A stretch of DNA of 28,891 nt, from the IMG/VR virus record IMGVR_UViG_3300048929_000811, positions 1 to 28,891 of that record. The stretch is one strand, 5' to 3'. The position numbers and the translations under genes were made by a program. Source of the stretch: a virus. Numbering within the stretch: the stretch's first letter is position 1; each line of letters begins with the position of its first letter. The notes below the pieces were generated by a model that had not been told where the DNA came from, made no database searches, and was given only the letters and a program-made list of their open reading frames with translations. Below, piece after piece: positions 22,919-28,891 of the stretch.

Positions 22919-23445
22919 ATTCCCAGTAAGTCAAGAGTGTTTGCCCCTAAATATATAACTGAGTTTTCGACTTTTATTGAAGCTGTATTTTCTTTGTTAG
23001 TAAACACTTTTCCGTTTTTATTTCCATATTCGATTGTCATTGGGAATGATATTTTTTGTTCCTTATATTCGACAATGGTGTCTTCTTTTCCCATGGTTAT
23101 AGTTACGCCGTGTTTTTCGCTTATTTCTCTTGCTGGTACCCATTCAGTAGATTGTACTGTCTCAGTCACCTTAGTTTCTCCTTTCGTATTCAATTCTATT
23201 TTTTGTGCTTTGCTATCAAAAGTTAAATCGGCATCCAACAAGCTTGCAACCTCACGTACCGGTAAATAAGTAGACCCTTGGATAACAACAGGAGTATTTT
23301 TAAGCTCCTGTTTTTCGCCATTGACTACAATATTAAACTTAGTCAATACAGCCTGAACCGTTTGAGGTGCGGCGGCGGCTAAAGTTGATGCACCTAATGC
23401 CATACCTATAAGTAAAGTAGCAAATGTTCTTATTAGTTTTTTCAT
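22912..23445 (-). CDS. Secreted copper-amine-oxidase-N-like (stalk) domain protein, lysogenic moron
   Basis: 177 residues read leftward from ATG 23445. Residues 1-~27 are a signal peptide (MKKLIRTFATLLIGMALGAS, Ala-rich h-region, cleavage near AAAA). Then comes one stalk-like domain: FNIVVNGEKQELKNTPVVIQ, GSTYLPVREVASLLDADLTF. A second partial copy follows (STEWVPAREISEKHGVTITM). It has AAGGAG upstream and its own promoter, against the direction of all tail genes, so it is likely expressed in the lysogen. Related domains are abundant on the surface of Paenibacillus/Brevibacillus. Function for the phage (surface change, exclusion) is inference. Confidence 0.8.
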   Translation of the reverse strand: MKKLIRTFATLLIGMALGASTLAAAAPQTVQAVLTKFNIVVNGEKQELKNTPVVIQGSTYLPVREVASLLDADLTFDSKAQKIELNTKGETKVTETVQSTEWVPAREISEKHGVTITMGKEDTIVEYKEQKISFPMTIEYGNKNGKVFTNKENTASIKVENSVIYLGANTLDLLGIQ

Positions 23446-23467
23446 TCGGGATCATCTCCTTATAGTT

Positions 23468-23473
23468 ATTATA
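23468..23473 (-). promoter_or_regulatory. -10 element of the moron gene
   Basis: On the minus strand this is a perfect TATAAT, 22 nt before the ATG and just ahead of AAGGAG. The -35 position is poor (TCCAAT at 17 bp). A promoter here would give the moron gene independent expression. Confidence 0.5.
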
Positions 23474-23530
23474 CTTTATTTACGGCAAATATTGGATTTG
23501 GTTTTAGATAAATTTTTAGGAGGGGTTAAA

Positions 23531-23782
23531 ATGTCAAGGGAAAACAGAAATCCGCATTATCATTCAATGCAAGTCCCTAATTATAACCTTGGGAATGAAG
23601 ATAGTATTTCACAAGAAAAATTAGATTGGATGAATGATGTGGGTATAAGAGAGTTAGATCGTGCGTTTAAATATTATCTACCATTCACAGGAATGTTTTA
23701 TTCAGAGGAGTATCTGAAAAATACCCCGCTTGAAGAAATCAAGGCAGGGCATGAAAGAACAGTTGTAAGAGAATCAATTTAA
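23531..23782 (+). CDS. 83-residue tail-region protein
   Basis: ATG 23531 has AGGAGGGG seven bases upstream; an in-frame ATG at 23492 has no site. The peptide is polar and aromatic: MSRENRNPHYHSMQVPNYNL, KLDWMNDVGIRELDRAFKYY, LPFTGMFYSEEYLKNTP. No known family. It sits between the moron and the fibre gene, so a structural or fibre-accessory role is a guess. Confidence 0.55.
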   Translation: MSRENRNPHYHSMQVPNYNLGNEDSISQEKLDWMNDVGIRELDRAFKYYLPFTGMFYSEEYLKNTPLEEIKAGHERTVVRESI

Positions 23783-23805
23783 TCTAGCAATAAGGAGTTG
23801 ATAAA

Positions 23806-25026
23806 ATGGCCCAAATGCCAATGTATCTAGGTATGGTTAACAGCCCACAAACGGAGCTTGCAACTGCCATAGATGATACACAAACAACCATAGATGTACA
23901 AAATGGCGATTCGCTTCCAGACGCGCCTAATTTGGCTGTTATCATCGGCGGAGAATTATCAGAAACAATTTTATACACAGAGAAGACGGGTAATGTGCTA
24001 TCGGGTATTACAAGAGGATTTCAAGGCGAAGCCAGAGGATGGAGCCTAGGAACGAAGATAGTTAGAAACGGTACAGAATACGACCACAGAGCTTTTAAAG
24101 AGAACATAGAAGACTTACAGGAACAAATAGAAGGGATTACACCTCTATCTATTGGAGCAGAAACGCCTTTAGGTGCACAATCCAAGGCAGATGCAGCGCA
24201 AACAGCCGCGGAAGAATCAGCGCAGATATTAGTTAATGATCTACAAACAGACGTTAACCAATTAGGTAGCGACTTAACCACGCACACAGCTACGCAAATA
24301 TATCAAAATGAAGCTCATGGTATGCGTGTAACTGATGGTGTATTAGAGTGGTTTAACGGTACAGAGTGGGTAGCAGTTAAAAGTGGTCAGGAAGCGATAG
24401 TAACTAATACTACATTTTATGTTAACTCCACCACTGGATCAGATGCTAATGATGGAAAAACGAGTGGATCAGCGTGGAAGACCTTACAACATGCGTGTGA
24501 CGTTTTAACAAAGTATACAATAATGGCGTCATCAGTAACGATCAACTTAACAGGTGAATTTCCTGAAGATGTAGTTTTTTATTGCCCCTCTGGTGGTGGT
24601 ACAATTCGACCGTTTTCGCCCAGCAAGTCTATAGTGCGATCAGTAAAAATTTTCGGTAGTGGTTGTCGAGTAGCGATAAATAATTTGAGTTTCAGTCTAG
24701 CGGACGCAACTAGCGCAACGGCTTCTATTTCAGCCGAAAATGGCAGCGTAGTCGATGTGACTAATTGTGATTTAACAGGAACTTTTAACTATGGAGTGCG
24801 TGCAAACTACGGTTCTAGTGTATTTATTTCAAATTGTACAATATCAAACAAATCATCAAGCGCGATTAGTTCTGTCAATAACTCCAGGATATACAGTTCG
24901 TCTGTCACGGGGTCATCCAATGCAGTTGGGTTGGAGGCGGTTAACAATAGTTCGATTGGTAAAAACGGAACTCAGCCAAGCGGCACAACCGCACAAACAA
25001 CAAGCGGAGGGAGCGTGATTCGATGA
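23806..25026 (+). CDS. Tail fibre / receptor-binding protein with beta-helix
   Basis: 406 residues, AAGGAG at 23791-23796. The N-terminus (QMPMYLGMVNSPQTELATAI, TILYTEKTGNVLSGITRGFQ) is the small beta domain that attaches fibres to the baseplate. A helical stalk follows (AAQTAAEESAQILVNDLQTD). After NTTFYVNSTTGSDANDGKTS, a signature of pectate-lyase-like right-handed beta helices, come short strand repeats with Asn ladders (SISAENGSVVDVTNCDLTGT, SSVFISNCTISNKSSSAISS). This is probably the host-range determinant, binding a cell-wall polysaccharide; hydrolase activity is not shown by any visible catalytic pair. Confidence 0.8.
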   Translation: MAQMPMYLGMVNSPQTELATAIDDTQTTIDVQNGDSLPDAPNLAVIIGGELSETILYTEKTGNVLSGITRGFQGEARGWSLGTKIVRNGTEYDHRAFKENIEDLQEQIEGITPLSIGAETPLGAQSKADAAQTAAEESAQILVNDLQTDVNQLGSDLTTHTATQIYQNEAHGMRVTDGVLEWFNGTEWVAVKSGQEAIVTNTTFYVNSTTGSDANDGKTSGSAWKTLQHACDVLTKYTIMASSVTINLTGEFPEDVVFYCPSGGGTIRPFSPSKSIVRSVKIFGSGCRVAINNLSFSLADATSATASISAENGSVVDVTNCDLTGTFNYGVRANYGSSVFISNCTISNKSSSAISSVNNSRIYSSSVTGSSNAVGLEAVNNSSIGKNGTQPSGTTAQTTSGGSVIR

Positions 25027-25433
25027 AACAACTGAAATATAACAACGAAACCTACGAAGCCGAACGCATAGTAAAAACATCTGATAGTATAATCGGATAT
25101 AACGGAGATAATGAAGTATTTAGTATGCGTGGTATATCGGACTTTAGCGGATTTGAGTTACTAGACGGTGCAGAGTGGGACATGCTTGAACAAAAAGAAG
25201 ACAACACAGAAAAAAATATCACTATAGCCATGCAAGAAACAGCACGTAATGAACTATCTTATCTGCAACTAAAACAACAAAATCAAGTCTTAGGTGCTGA
25301 ACTAGCTAAGAGTGAATTAAAGATTTTAGAACAAGATAAAAAAATACTAGCTTTGGGGTTACAGTTAAGTGCAATAGAACTTACGGTATTAGCCATTACA
25401 AAGGGGAAGGACGTGGAGAATGGTGTTTCCTAA
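25023..25433 (+). CDS. 136-residue coiled-coil tail protein
   Basis: ATG in the last codon of the fibre gene (ATGA overlap). The first ~60 residues are strands (LKYNNETYEAERIVKTSDSI, GFELLDGAEWDM); the rest is one long helix (ELSYLQLKQQNQVLGAELAK, then SELKILEQDKKILALGLQLS) ending in AITKGKDVENGVS. Such proteins occur just before XkdX-type genes in Bacillus-group phages, where they are probably fibre chaperones or accessory proteins. Function inferred from position. Confidence 0.65.
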   Translation: MKQLKYNNETYEAERIVKTSDSIIGYNGDNEVFSMRGISDFSGFELLDGAEWDMLEQKEDNTEKNITIAMQETARNELSYLQLKQQNQVLGAELAKSELKILEQDKKILALGLQLSAIELTVLAITKGKDVENGVS

Positions 25434-25572
25434 TGATTTTACAAGACTGTCCTACTACTATAAATGGACATGGTTAGATGAACAGGCATTACGGCTACAT
25501 GTTGCGTTAGGTACGATTACTCAAGCAGAGTTTCAAGTGATTGTGGGAAAACCTTATAAGCAAATACAGTAG
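25420..25572 (+). CDS. XkdX-family protein
   Basis: 50 residues from ATG 25420, inside the end of the previous gene, with GTGGAGA upstream. The sequence FPNDFTRLSYYYKWTWLDEQ then LRLHVALGTITQAEFQVIVG has the XkdX signature: a short aromatic helix, L-R-x-x-V-x-x-G-x-IT-x-x-E/Q-x-x-x-I-x-G. XkdX proteins (PBSX gp) lie between tail fibre and holin genes in phages of this group; the function is unknown. It is too short for ordinary calling but the motif is plain. Confidence 0.85.
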   Translation: MVFPNDFTRLSYYYKWTWLDEQALRLHVALGTITQAEFQVIVGKPYKQIQ

Positions 25573-25592
25573 CGCCTAAAGGCGTATTTTTT
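25573..25592 (+). terminator. Hairpin with U tract after XkdX
   Basis: CGCC-TAAA-GGCG followed by TATTTTTT. A short stem with a strong U tract, directly after the XkdX stop (25570-25572). Confidence 0.6.
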
Positions 25593-25594
25593 AT

Positions 25595-25620
25595 GCCCTC
25601 ATATTTTATGGGGGCTATTT
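25595..25620 (+). terminator. Second hairpin, before holin
   Basis: GCCCTCATA-TTT-TATGGGGGC (9-bp stem with one G-U) followed by TATTTT. Two adjacent terminators separate tail genes from the lysis cassette, so lysis genes must be read through or have another promoter. Confidence 0.65.
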
Positions 25621-25643
25621 TAATAGAGAGAAGGGGTTTATAC

Positions 25644-26045
25644 ATGAATGAGCTTGCGAAGTGGTTAGGAGCCTTTATAGTAAGTGTGACAACGTATTTA
25701 TTTGGTGGATGGTCTGGCGTACTTAGTGCATTACTTGTATTTGTAGTGGTGGACTTTTTAACAGGAGTAGCGGCGGCTGGATCGGCAGGGGAATTAAAAA
25801 GTAAAGTTGGTATGATCGGCATTGCACGTAAGGTGTTTATCTTTGCAATGGTAGCTGTAGCACATTTAGTGGATGGTATCTTAGGTGATGCTCATATGTT
25901 TCGTGATGCAGCAGCCTATTTTTATATCGCAAACGAAGTCTTAAGCATCATTGAAAACGGAGGTAAGCTTGGTGCGCCAATTCCTCCTGCCATTATACAA
26001 ATGGTGGAGGTTTTAAAGGGAAAGGGAGGAAAGAATAATGAGTAA
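25644..26045 (+). CDS. Phage holin (holin-4 / toxin-secretion family)
   Basis: 133 residues from ATG 25644 (GAGAAGGGG upstream). Two or three membrane helices are visible: LGAFIVSVTTYLFGGWSGVL, SALLVFVVVDFLTGVAAAGS, and FIFAMVAVAHLVDGIL. The VDFLTGV motif and the following GELKSKVGMIG are family signatures. It makes the membrane hole that releases the lysozyme. It overlaps the endolysin gene by 8 bp. Confidence 0.92.
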   Translation: MNELAKWLGAFIVSVTTYLFGGWSGVLSALLVFVVVDFLTGVAAAGSAGELKSKVGMIGIARKVFIFAMVAVAHLVDGILGDAHMFRDAAAYFYIANEVLSIIENGGKLGAPIPPAIIQMVEVLKGKGGKNNE

Positions 26046-26661
26046 AAAAATTTCACAAGCAGGATTGCAACTAATCAAAAACTTTGAGGGTTGTCGATTA
26101 ACAGCTTATAAACCTGTTCCATGGGAAAAATATTGGACTATTGGCTGGGGACACTATGGAGCTGACGTAAAGCAAGGGCAAACGATCACACAAGCCCAAG
26201 CTGATAAGATGCTTATTGACGACATGGGTAAGTATGAGTCCTTTGTAAATAATCCTGCATACGTACCATTAACCGCACAACTTAATCAACATCAATTTGA
26301 TGCACTTGTGAGCTTTTGCTATAACTGTGGTCAAGGTAACTTAAAAACTCTTTGCCAAAAGGGACGCACACTTGCTCAGATTGCCGCTAAAATTCCTGAG
26401 TACAATAAAGCAGGGGGCAATGTATTAAACGGCTTGGTGCGTAGGCGCAAAGCGGAGGTAGAGCTTTTTAATAAAAAGGTGGACGTACCACCTGTTAAAC
26501 CAACACCTAAAGTCGAGTTAAGTGTAATTGTCAAAGGCAAGACAATAGAGGGTGCAAAGCTTATTGATAATACAACCTATGTCCCGTTACGTGCCATTGT
26601 GGATGCGTTGGGTGTTAAACTAGATTGGGATGCTAAGACAAAGACGGCATCTATTAAGTAA
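26038..26661 (+). CDS. Endolysin: GH24 muramidase plus stalk domain
   Basis: 207 residues. Residues ~1-148 form a T4-lysozyme-type (GH24) muramidase: LIKNFEGCRLTAYKPVPWEK with the catalytic Glu17, then TIGWGHYGADV and the conserved C-terminal LNGLVRRRKAEVELF. Residues ~163-207 (LSVIVKGKTIEGAKLIDNTT, YVPLRAIVDALGVKLDWDAK) form a copper-amine-oxidase-N-like domain, the same type as in the moron at 22912-23445. It probably serves as a wall-binding module in place of the usual LysM/SH3. The ATG overlaps the holin end; AAAGGGAGG lies upstream. Confidence 0.93.
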   Translation: MSKKISQAGLQLIKNFEGCRLTAYKPVPWEKYWTIGWGHYGADVKQGQTITQAQADKMLIDDMGKYESFVNNPAYVPLTAQLNQHQFDALVSFCYNCGQGNLKTLCQKGRTLAQIAAKIPEYNKAGGNVLNGLVRRRKAEVELFNKKVDVPPVKPTPKVELSVIVKGKTIEGAKLIDNTTYVPLRAIVDALGVKLDWDAKTKTASIK

Positions 26662-26668
26662 TACAGCG

Positions 26669-26703
26669 AAGCCCCTGACCTTAAATGGTTGGGGGCTTTT
26701 TTT
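26669..26703 (+). terminator. Strong terminator at the end of the late operon
   Basis: AAGCCCCTGACC-TTAAAT-GGTTGGGGGCTT: 12 pairs including two G-U, loop 6 nt, followed by T7 overlapping the stem end. It closes the late transcript 8 nt after the endolysin stop. Confidence 0.92.
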
Positions 26704-26712
26704 GTTTTGGTT

Positions 26713-26964
26713 TCAATCTATAAATTCAGTGACTTCTTCTGTAGTTCTTGTTACTAAAAATGCACCGCCTACAAGTGTTCCTTTATGATTAAAACTACCA
26801 ATCACATTGTCGCTGTGAAACTTATCAAGGTATAAAGTAAATTTGTGACCCCAAGATTCGTCTTCGCTAAATTCCACTAACTTTACATTTCCATATTCTT
26901 CAGTAGCTACTACAACCCCCAACATTTCAGAGGCATGCTTCATTTCTTTTACCTTCATTTTCAT
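26713..26964 (-). CDS. 83-residue protein, lysogeny region
   Basis: Read leftward from ATG 26964, with AAGGAG nine bases before it; an in-frame ATG at 27003 lies in the upstream gene without a site. The peptide (KMKVKEMKHASEMLGVVVAT, SWGHKFTLYLDKFHSDNVIG) is a small basic-to-acidic alpha/beta protein. No known family. It shares a transcript with the HTH gene just upstream (27376 to 26978), 13 bp apart, driven from the promoter at 27407-27435. Confidence 0.6.
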   Translation of the reverse strand: MKMKVKEMKHASEMLGVVVATEEYGNVKLVEFSEDESWGHKFTLYLDKFHSDNVIGSFNHKGTLVGGAFLVTRTTEEVTEFID

Positions 26965-26977
26965 TTTTAATCGCTCC

Positions 26978-27376
26978 TTATAGTGTTTTCTTGTAATCTT
27001 CAATTTCTTTATATGTCCAGATTGGACCGCTTGCTAACTGTTTTAGCGGTTTAGGAAATGAACCTCTAGAAATATATGTGCTAACCTTACGCTTATCCCA
27101 TCCTAACAATTCAGCGGCTTCGGCTAATCCTACTAATGGAGGAATGACCATGTTTGCTTTTTCTGGAATGAGTTGCCCATTTTCATCAAAGAAGTTTTTT
27201 AGGAACCCAATTAGCTCTAATACAAACTTTTCATTTGCGATATACGAAGCGTAATTTTCGTCATCGGTTGTCTCCACTCCTTTTCTGATGTCATAACCTT
27301 TATAATAAATTCCATCGCTTAATTGGAGAAGGTAACAATGATCTAACTCGATTGGTGTATATTCAGTAATTTTCAA
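26978..27376 (-). CDS. HTH DNA-binding protein (AlpA/excisionase-like C-terminus)
   Basis: 132 residues from TTG 27376, with GGGAG 7 nt upstream. The C-terminal ~55 residues (LVGLAEAAELLGWDKRKVST, then YISRGSFPKPLKQL and WTYKEIEDYKKTL) are a winged HTH of the MerR/AlpA/excisionase kind: E-A-A-E-L-L-G-W turn K-V-S-T-Y and the wing. The N-terminal ~75 residues (DHCYLLQLSDGIYYKGYDIR) are a separate unknown domain. Its promoter overlaps a 9-bp inverted repeat, so autoregulation is likely. Excisionase or transcription regulator cannot be separated from sequence alone. Confidence 0.75.
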   Translation of the reverse strand: MKITEYTPIELDHCYLLQLSDGIYYKGYDIRKGVETTDDENYASYIANEKFVLELIGFLKNFFDENGQLIPEKANMVIPPLVGLAEAAELLGWDKRKVSTYISRGSFPKPLKQLASGPIWTYKEIEDYKKTL

Positions 27377-27404
27377 ATTTATCTCCCTCTCTTCTTGTAT
27401 GATA

Positions 27405-27435
27405 TTATCATACTATGATTGTATGATAAAGTCAA
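27405..27435 (-). promoter_or_regulatory. Promoter with inverted-repeat operator for the HTH operon
   Basis: On the minus strand: TTGACT (-35, 27435-27430), a 17-bp spacer, TATGAT (-10, 27412-27407). TTATCATAC (27405-27413) and GTATGATAA (27421-27429) form a perfect 9-bp inverted repeat with a 7-bp centre that fills the spacer and covers the -10. A repressor bound there would block the promoter. TATGAT-type half sites recur nearby (27397-27402). Confidence 0.75.
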
Positions 27436-27453
27436 CATATGATGTAAAATAAA

Positions 27454-27490
27454 ACCACAAAAGCATAATAGCTAATGTGGTCTTTATTTG
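27454..27490 (-). terminator. Terminator for the Spo0E-like transcript
   Basis: ACCACA-aa-AGC-ataata-GCT-aa-TGTGGT (27454-27481). On the minus strand the stem is followed by TTTTATTTTA, a good U tract. On the plus strand CTTTATTTG follows, so it may work in both directions. Confidence 0.55.
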
Positions 27491-27619
27491 TCCTAGGAAT
27501 AAAAACAGGAATAATTTGAGCGTGTTTTGACAAACGGCCGCAGTTGCAAAATCATTTAATTTTTAGTGAGATAGATGCAACGATGTTTTGTCAATTTATT
27601 TGTCCTCTGCTTGTCCTCT
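27483..27619. repeat. Repeat-rich non-coding segment, possible attachment or control site
   Basis: In the gene-free gap 27436-27657 I see: a direct repeat TTTATTTGTCCT at 27483-27494 and 27595-27606; TTGTCCTCT twice, 11 bp apart (27600-27608, 27611-27619); an inverted repeat TTGACAAA/TTTGTCAA (27527-27534, 27587-27594); and nested inside it GTTGCA/TGCAAC (27543-27548, 27576-27581). Phased direct repeats around nested inverted repeats are the layout of attP or of a complex operator. No integrase is in the window to confirm it. Confidence 0.4.
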
Positions 27620-27657
27620 TAATTTCCTTTGCAAAACATATGTTCGTATATTATTAT

Positions 27658-28020
27658 TTAATCAGTTACTAATTGCTCTAGATAGTAAATTTTAAGGTTT
27701 GTATCATTGTTTTTTACATATTCTTTTGCTAATTTTTTAGCTGTATTTAAGTCTTTAGCATTGGATATATGTGTGGACTTCATCCCTTCTTGCAAACTTA
27801 TTTCAAACTCTAATCCAGTAGGGGTGATACGTATATGCACTTTTGGTGCTGACTCAAATGTCTCTTCTAAATTGTTCAATATTTCGTCAAATTCGTTGAG
27901 CATTTGATCCATTACCTGACTTAATTGTATTACATCTGGATGGGTCAACCCCTTCTCATTCACTAGCTCATGTAAACGCTTCCTGTTTTTCTCAATACGT
28001 TCTCTAAACTTTTCTACCAT
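27658..28020 (-). CDS. Spo0E-like sporulation phosphatase with extra C-terminal domain
   Basis: 120 residues from ATG 28020 (GAAGG 8 nt upstream); an in-frame ATG at 28062 has no site. Residues 1-~47 (KFRERIEKNRKRLHELVNEK, then GLTHPDVIQLSQVMDQML) match the Spo0E family of aspartyl-phosphate phosphatases: two helices with the S-Q-x-x-D motif (SQVMD), which remove phosphate from Spo0A~P and block sporulation. The C-terminal ~65 residues (HIRITPTGLEFEISLQEGMK ... AKDLNTAKKLAKEYVK) are absent from ordinary Spo0E. It has its own promoter and terminator, as expected for expression in the lysogen. Confidence 0.8.
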   Translation of the reverse strand: MVEKFRERIEKNRKRLHELVNEKGLTHPDVIQLSQVMDQMLNEFDEILNNLEETFESAPKVHIRITPTGLEFEISLQEGMKSTHISNAKDLNTAKKLAKEYVKNNDTNLKIYYLEQLVTD

Positions 28021-28073
28021 GCAATAACCTTCTTTACATTTTTTGAAGATTATTTTCTGCATAGATGTTCTTT

Positions 28074-28103
28074 TTTATACAAGATATAGTAATAATTCGA
28101 CAA
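28074..28103 (-). promoter_or_regulatory. Promoter of the Spo0E-like gene
   Basis: Minus strand: TTGTCG (-35, 28103-28098), 18-bp spacer, TATAAA (-10, 28079-28074). The predicted leader is about 45 nt. Confidence 0.6.
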
Positions 28104-28139
28104 AGTAAGGGGTTGCAGAAAAACGTGATTTGCAATTTT

Positions 28140-28167
28140 TGATATGATGGTTTCATGAACCGGTTCA
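28140..28167 (+). promoter_or_regulatory. Extended -10 promoter with palindromic operator
   Basis: TGATATGAT (28140-28148) is an extended -10. Eight bases later, over the expected RNA start, lies the perfect 12-bp palindrome TGAACCGGTTCA (28156-28167). It sits between the Spo0E-like gene and the repressor gene. The nearby HTH repressor (28274-28501) is the natural candidate to bind it. Confidence 0.55.
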
Positions 28168-28237
28168 CATAATTAAAACGAAAAAGAGGGGTGATAAAAG
28201 GGGAATAGATAGGGTTAAAGTTGAGGTGGTATGCGGT

Positions 28238-28333
28238 ATGTATACTGTCAATATACACCTTTTTGGAAGAAGCTTATCGCTTCTCGCTAGGCTTCCAATC
28301 CCACTGATAAAGGTCTTCCATGGTACACCCTAA
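28238..28333 (+). CDS. Possible 31-residue peptide antisense to the repressor end
   Basis: ATG 28238 is 8 nt after GAGGTGG and downstream of the promoter/operator at 28140-28167. The peptide is hydrophobic: MYTVNIHLFGRSLSLLARLP, then IPLIKVFHGTP. Its 3' part runs opposite to codons of the repressor gene, so coding by chance is possible. A second ATG at 28231 gives a 19-residue alternative but too close to the ribosome site. Low confidence. Confidence 0.25.
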   Translation: MYTVNIHLFGRSLSLLARLPIPLIKVFHGTP

Positions 28334-28501
28334 TACATACGCAATGTTTTTCATGACCTCAGGCGACATTTGCGCTCTGTTGTTGGCGTAGTGTGATATG
28401 GCGTGGCGAGTATATCCTGTTCTTCTCGCTAGTTCAGATTGGGTGATATCACGATCTTTAAGCCTAACACGCAATAAACATCTCCCTTGGGTGTATGGCA
28501 A
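28274..28501 (-). CDS. Cro/CI-type (XRE) HTH repressor
   Basis: 75 residues read leftward from TTG 28501, with AAAGGAG 8 nt upstream. ITQSELARRTGYTRHAISHY followed by ANNRAQMSPEVMKNIAYVLG and CTMEDLYQW is a complete XRE five-helix domain with Q-S-E-L-A ... T-R-H-A-I-S-H-Y as helices 2-3. At this size it is a Cro- or antirepressor-like factor with no oligomerisation or cleavage domain. It faces the gene at 28646, with promoters in between, as in a lysis-lysogeny switch. Confidence 0.85.
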   Translation of the reverse strand: MPYTQGRCLLRVRLKDRDITQSELARRTGYTRHAISHYANNRAQMSPEVMKNIAYVLGCTMEDLYQWDWKPSEKR

Positions 28502-28537
28502 GGGGATGCTCCTTTCAATAGTTTTCTGCTATGAATA

Positions 28538-28584
28538 AGAATATCACAAAACTATATTGTAATTAAATTAGGTTATATTAAAAT
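28538..28584. promoter_or_regulatory. Divergent promoters between repressor and 28646 gene
   Basis: Plus strand: TTGTAA (28557-28562), 16 bp, TAAAAT (28579-28584), leading to the gene at 28646. Minus strand: extended -10 TGATATTCT (28546-28538) with a weak -35 (TTAATT, 28566-28561), leading to the repressor. The -35 regions overlap, so the promoters compete. Confidence 0.45.
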
Positions 28585-28645
28585 ATTTTTCCTGCATAGT
28601 AACAGATGTAAATAACATAAATATATCTAAAGAGGGAGAAACTAA

Positions 28646-28891
28646 ATGAATAATATTTTTGAACCATTATTCCAAATAGCAGCTAACCAAACGTTGGAGG
28701 AAGTAAGAATTATTAATAACGACGATTATATCCGTTTAGCTGAACTTATAGATGATTTAACAAATTATCCTCAATTTTCTCGATATGCTTATGAGTTGGA
28801 AGACATCTTAAACAACTTGGTTGGATGCGCTGCTAATCGTGGGGTTAAAGTGGGGTTCGAACTTTGTATAGAGTTAAAAAAACAATTATAA
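28646..28891 (+). CDS. 81-residue acidic helical protein
   Basis: GAGGGAG lies 8 nt before ATG 28646, and the stop is the last codon of the window. The sequence (NNIFEPLFQIAANQTLEEVR, YIRLAELIDDLTNYPQFSRY, LEDILNNLVGCAANRGVKVG) is all-helical and acidic with two cysteines. No recognised domain. It is divergent from the repressor gene, so it may be the first gene of the early operon on this side. Confidence 0.6.
   Translation: MNNIFEPLFQIAANQTLEEVRIINNDDYIRLAELIDDLTNYPQFSRYAYELEDILNNLVGCAANRGVKVGFELCIELKKQL

Noticed and set aside
28266-28282. AGAAGC-TTATC-GCTTCT hairpin as a terminator of the repressor gene
   Set aside because: No U tract on either strand.
28140-28501. Arbitrium-type peptide communication (AimR/AimP)
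   Set aside because: No AimR-like TPR protein is present, and the small frame lacks a secretion signal.
1-28891. CRISPR array, tRNA or insertion sequence
   Set aside because: No regularly spaced repeats with spacers, no cloverleaf-like sequence and no transposase frame were seen.

Overview
The window is about 29 kb of a temperate siphovirus (tailed phage or prophage) of the HK97-capsid type from a low-GC, spore-forming Gram-positive host. Host clues are the AGGAGG-type ribosome binding sites, a Spo0E-like sporulation phosphatase, and two proteins with the copper-amine-oxidase-N-like (stalk) domain that is common in Paenibacillus and Brevibacillus. I infer a Bacillales host, probably Brevibacillus- or Paenibacillus-like. 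No integrase, replication genes, tRNA or CRISPR array is visible, so the window is not a whole genome. It opens inside a gene and ends exactly on a stop codon.

Layout. (1) 1-7071, early/middle accessory region, plus strand, tightly overlapping small genes: HTH fragment, RuvC-like resolvase, three-repeat protein, dUTPase, several Cys-rich zinc-ribbon proteins, an ABA-sandwich protein, a C5 DNA methyltransferase and an adenine-type DNA methyltransferase, many orphan small proteins (three too short for ordinary calling), one lone minus-strand gene at 5475-5675, and an ArpU-type late regulator at the end. (2) 7072-7630, late control region: three GTCCG boxes at exact 11-bp spacing, an extended -10 promoter, a ~200-nt potentially structured RNA with its own terminator, a small gene and a second terminator. 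(3) 7629-10832, packaging: P-loop protein, HNH endonuclease, candidate cos region, small and large terminase. (4) 10841-16014, portal, protease, capsid, connectors, major tail protein. (5) 16018-25572, tail: gpG/gpGT chaperones with a programmed frameshift, tape measure, distal tail proteins, Tal with a His-rich tip, a minus-strand secreted moron, a beta-helix fibre, XkdX. (6) 25573-26703, lysis: two hairpins, holin, GH24 endolysin, strong terminator. (7) 26713-28891, lysogeny-side region, mainly minus strand: two small genes under a promoter with an inverted-repeat operator, a repeat-rich 27.5-27.6 kb stretch, the Spo0E-like gene, a Cro/CI-type repressor, palindromic operator and divergent promoters.

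The most unusual signals are two. First, both DNA methyltransferases are interrupted at simple-sequence repeats: a (CT)8C tract breaks the C5 enzyme, and a G8 tract shifts the last residues of the adenine enzyme out of the conserved frame. This is what a phase-variable phage methylation locus would look like, although sequencing error must be excluded, mainly for G8. Second, the late promoter appears to make a structured RNA ending in an intrinsic terminator, with alternative pairings to a downstream Shine-Dalgarno, which suggests control of late genes by RNA or antitermination.
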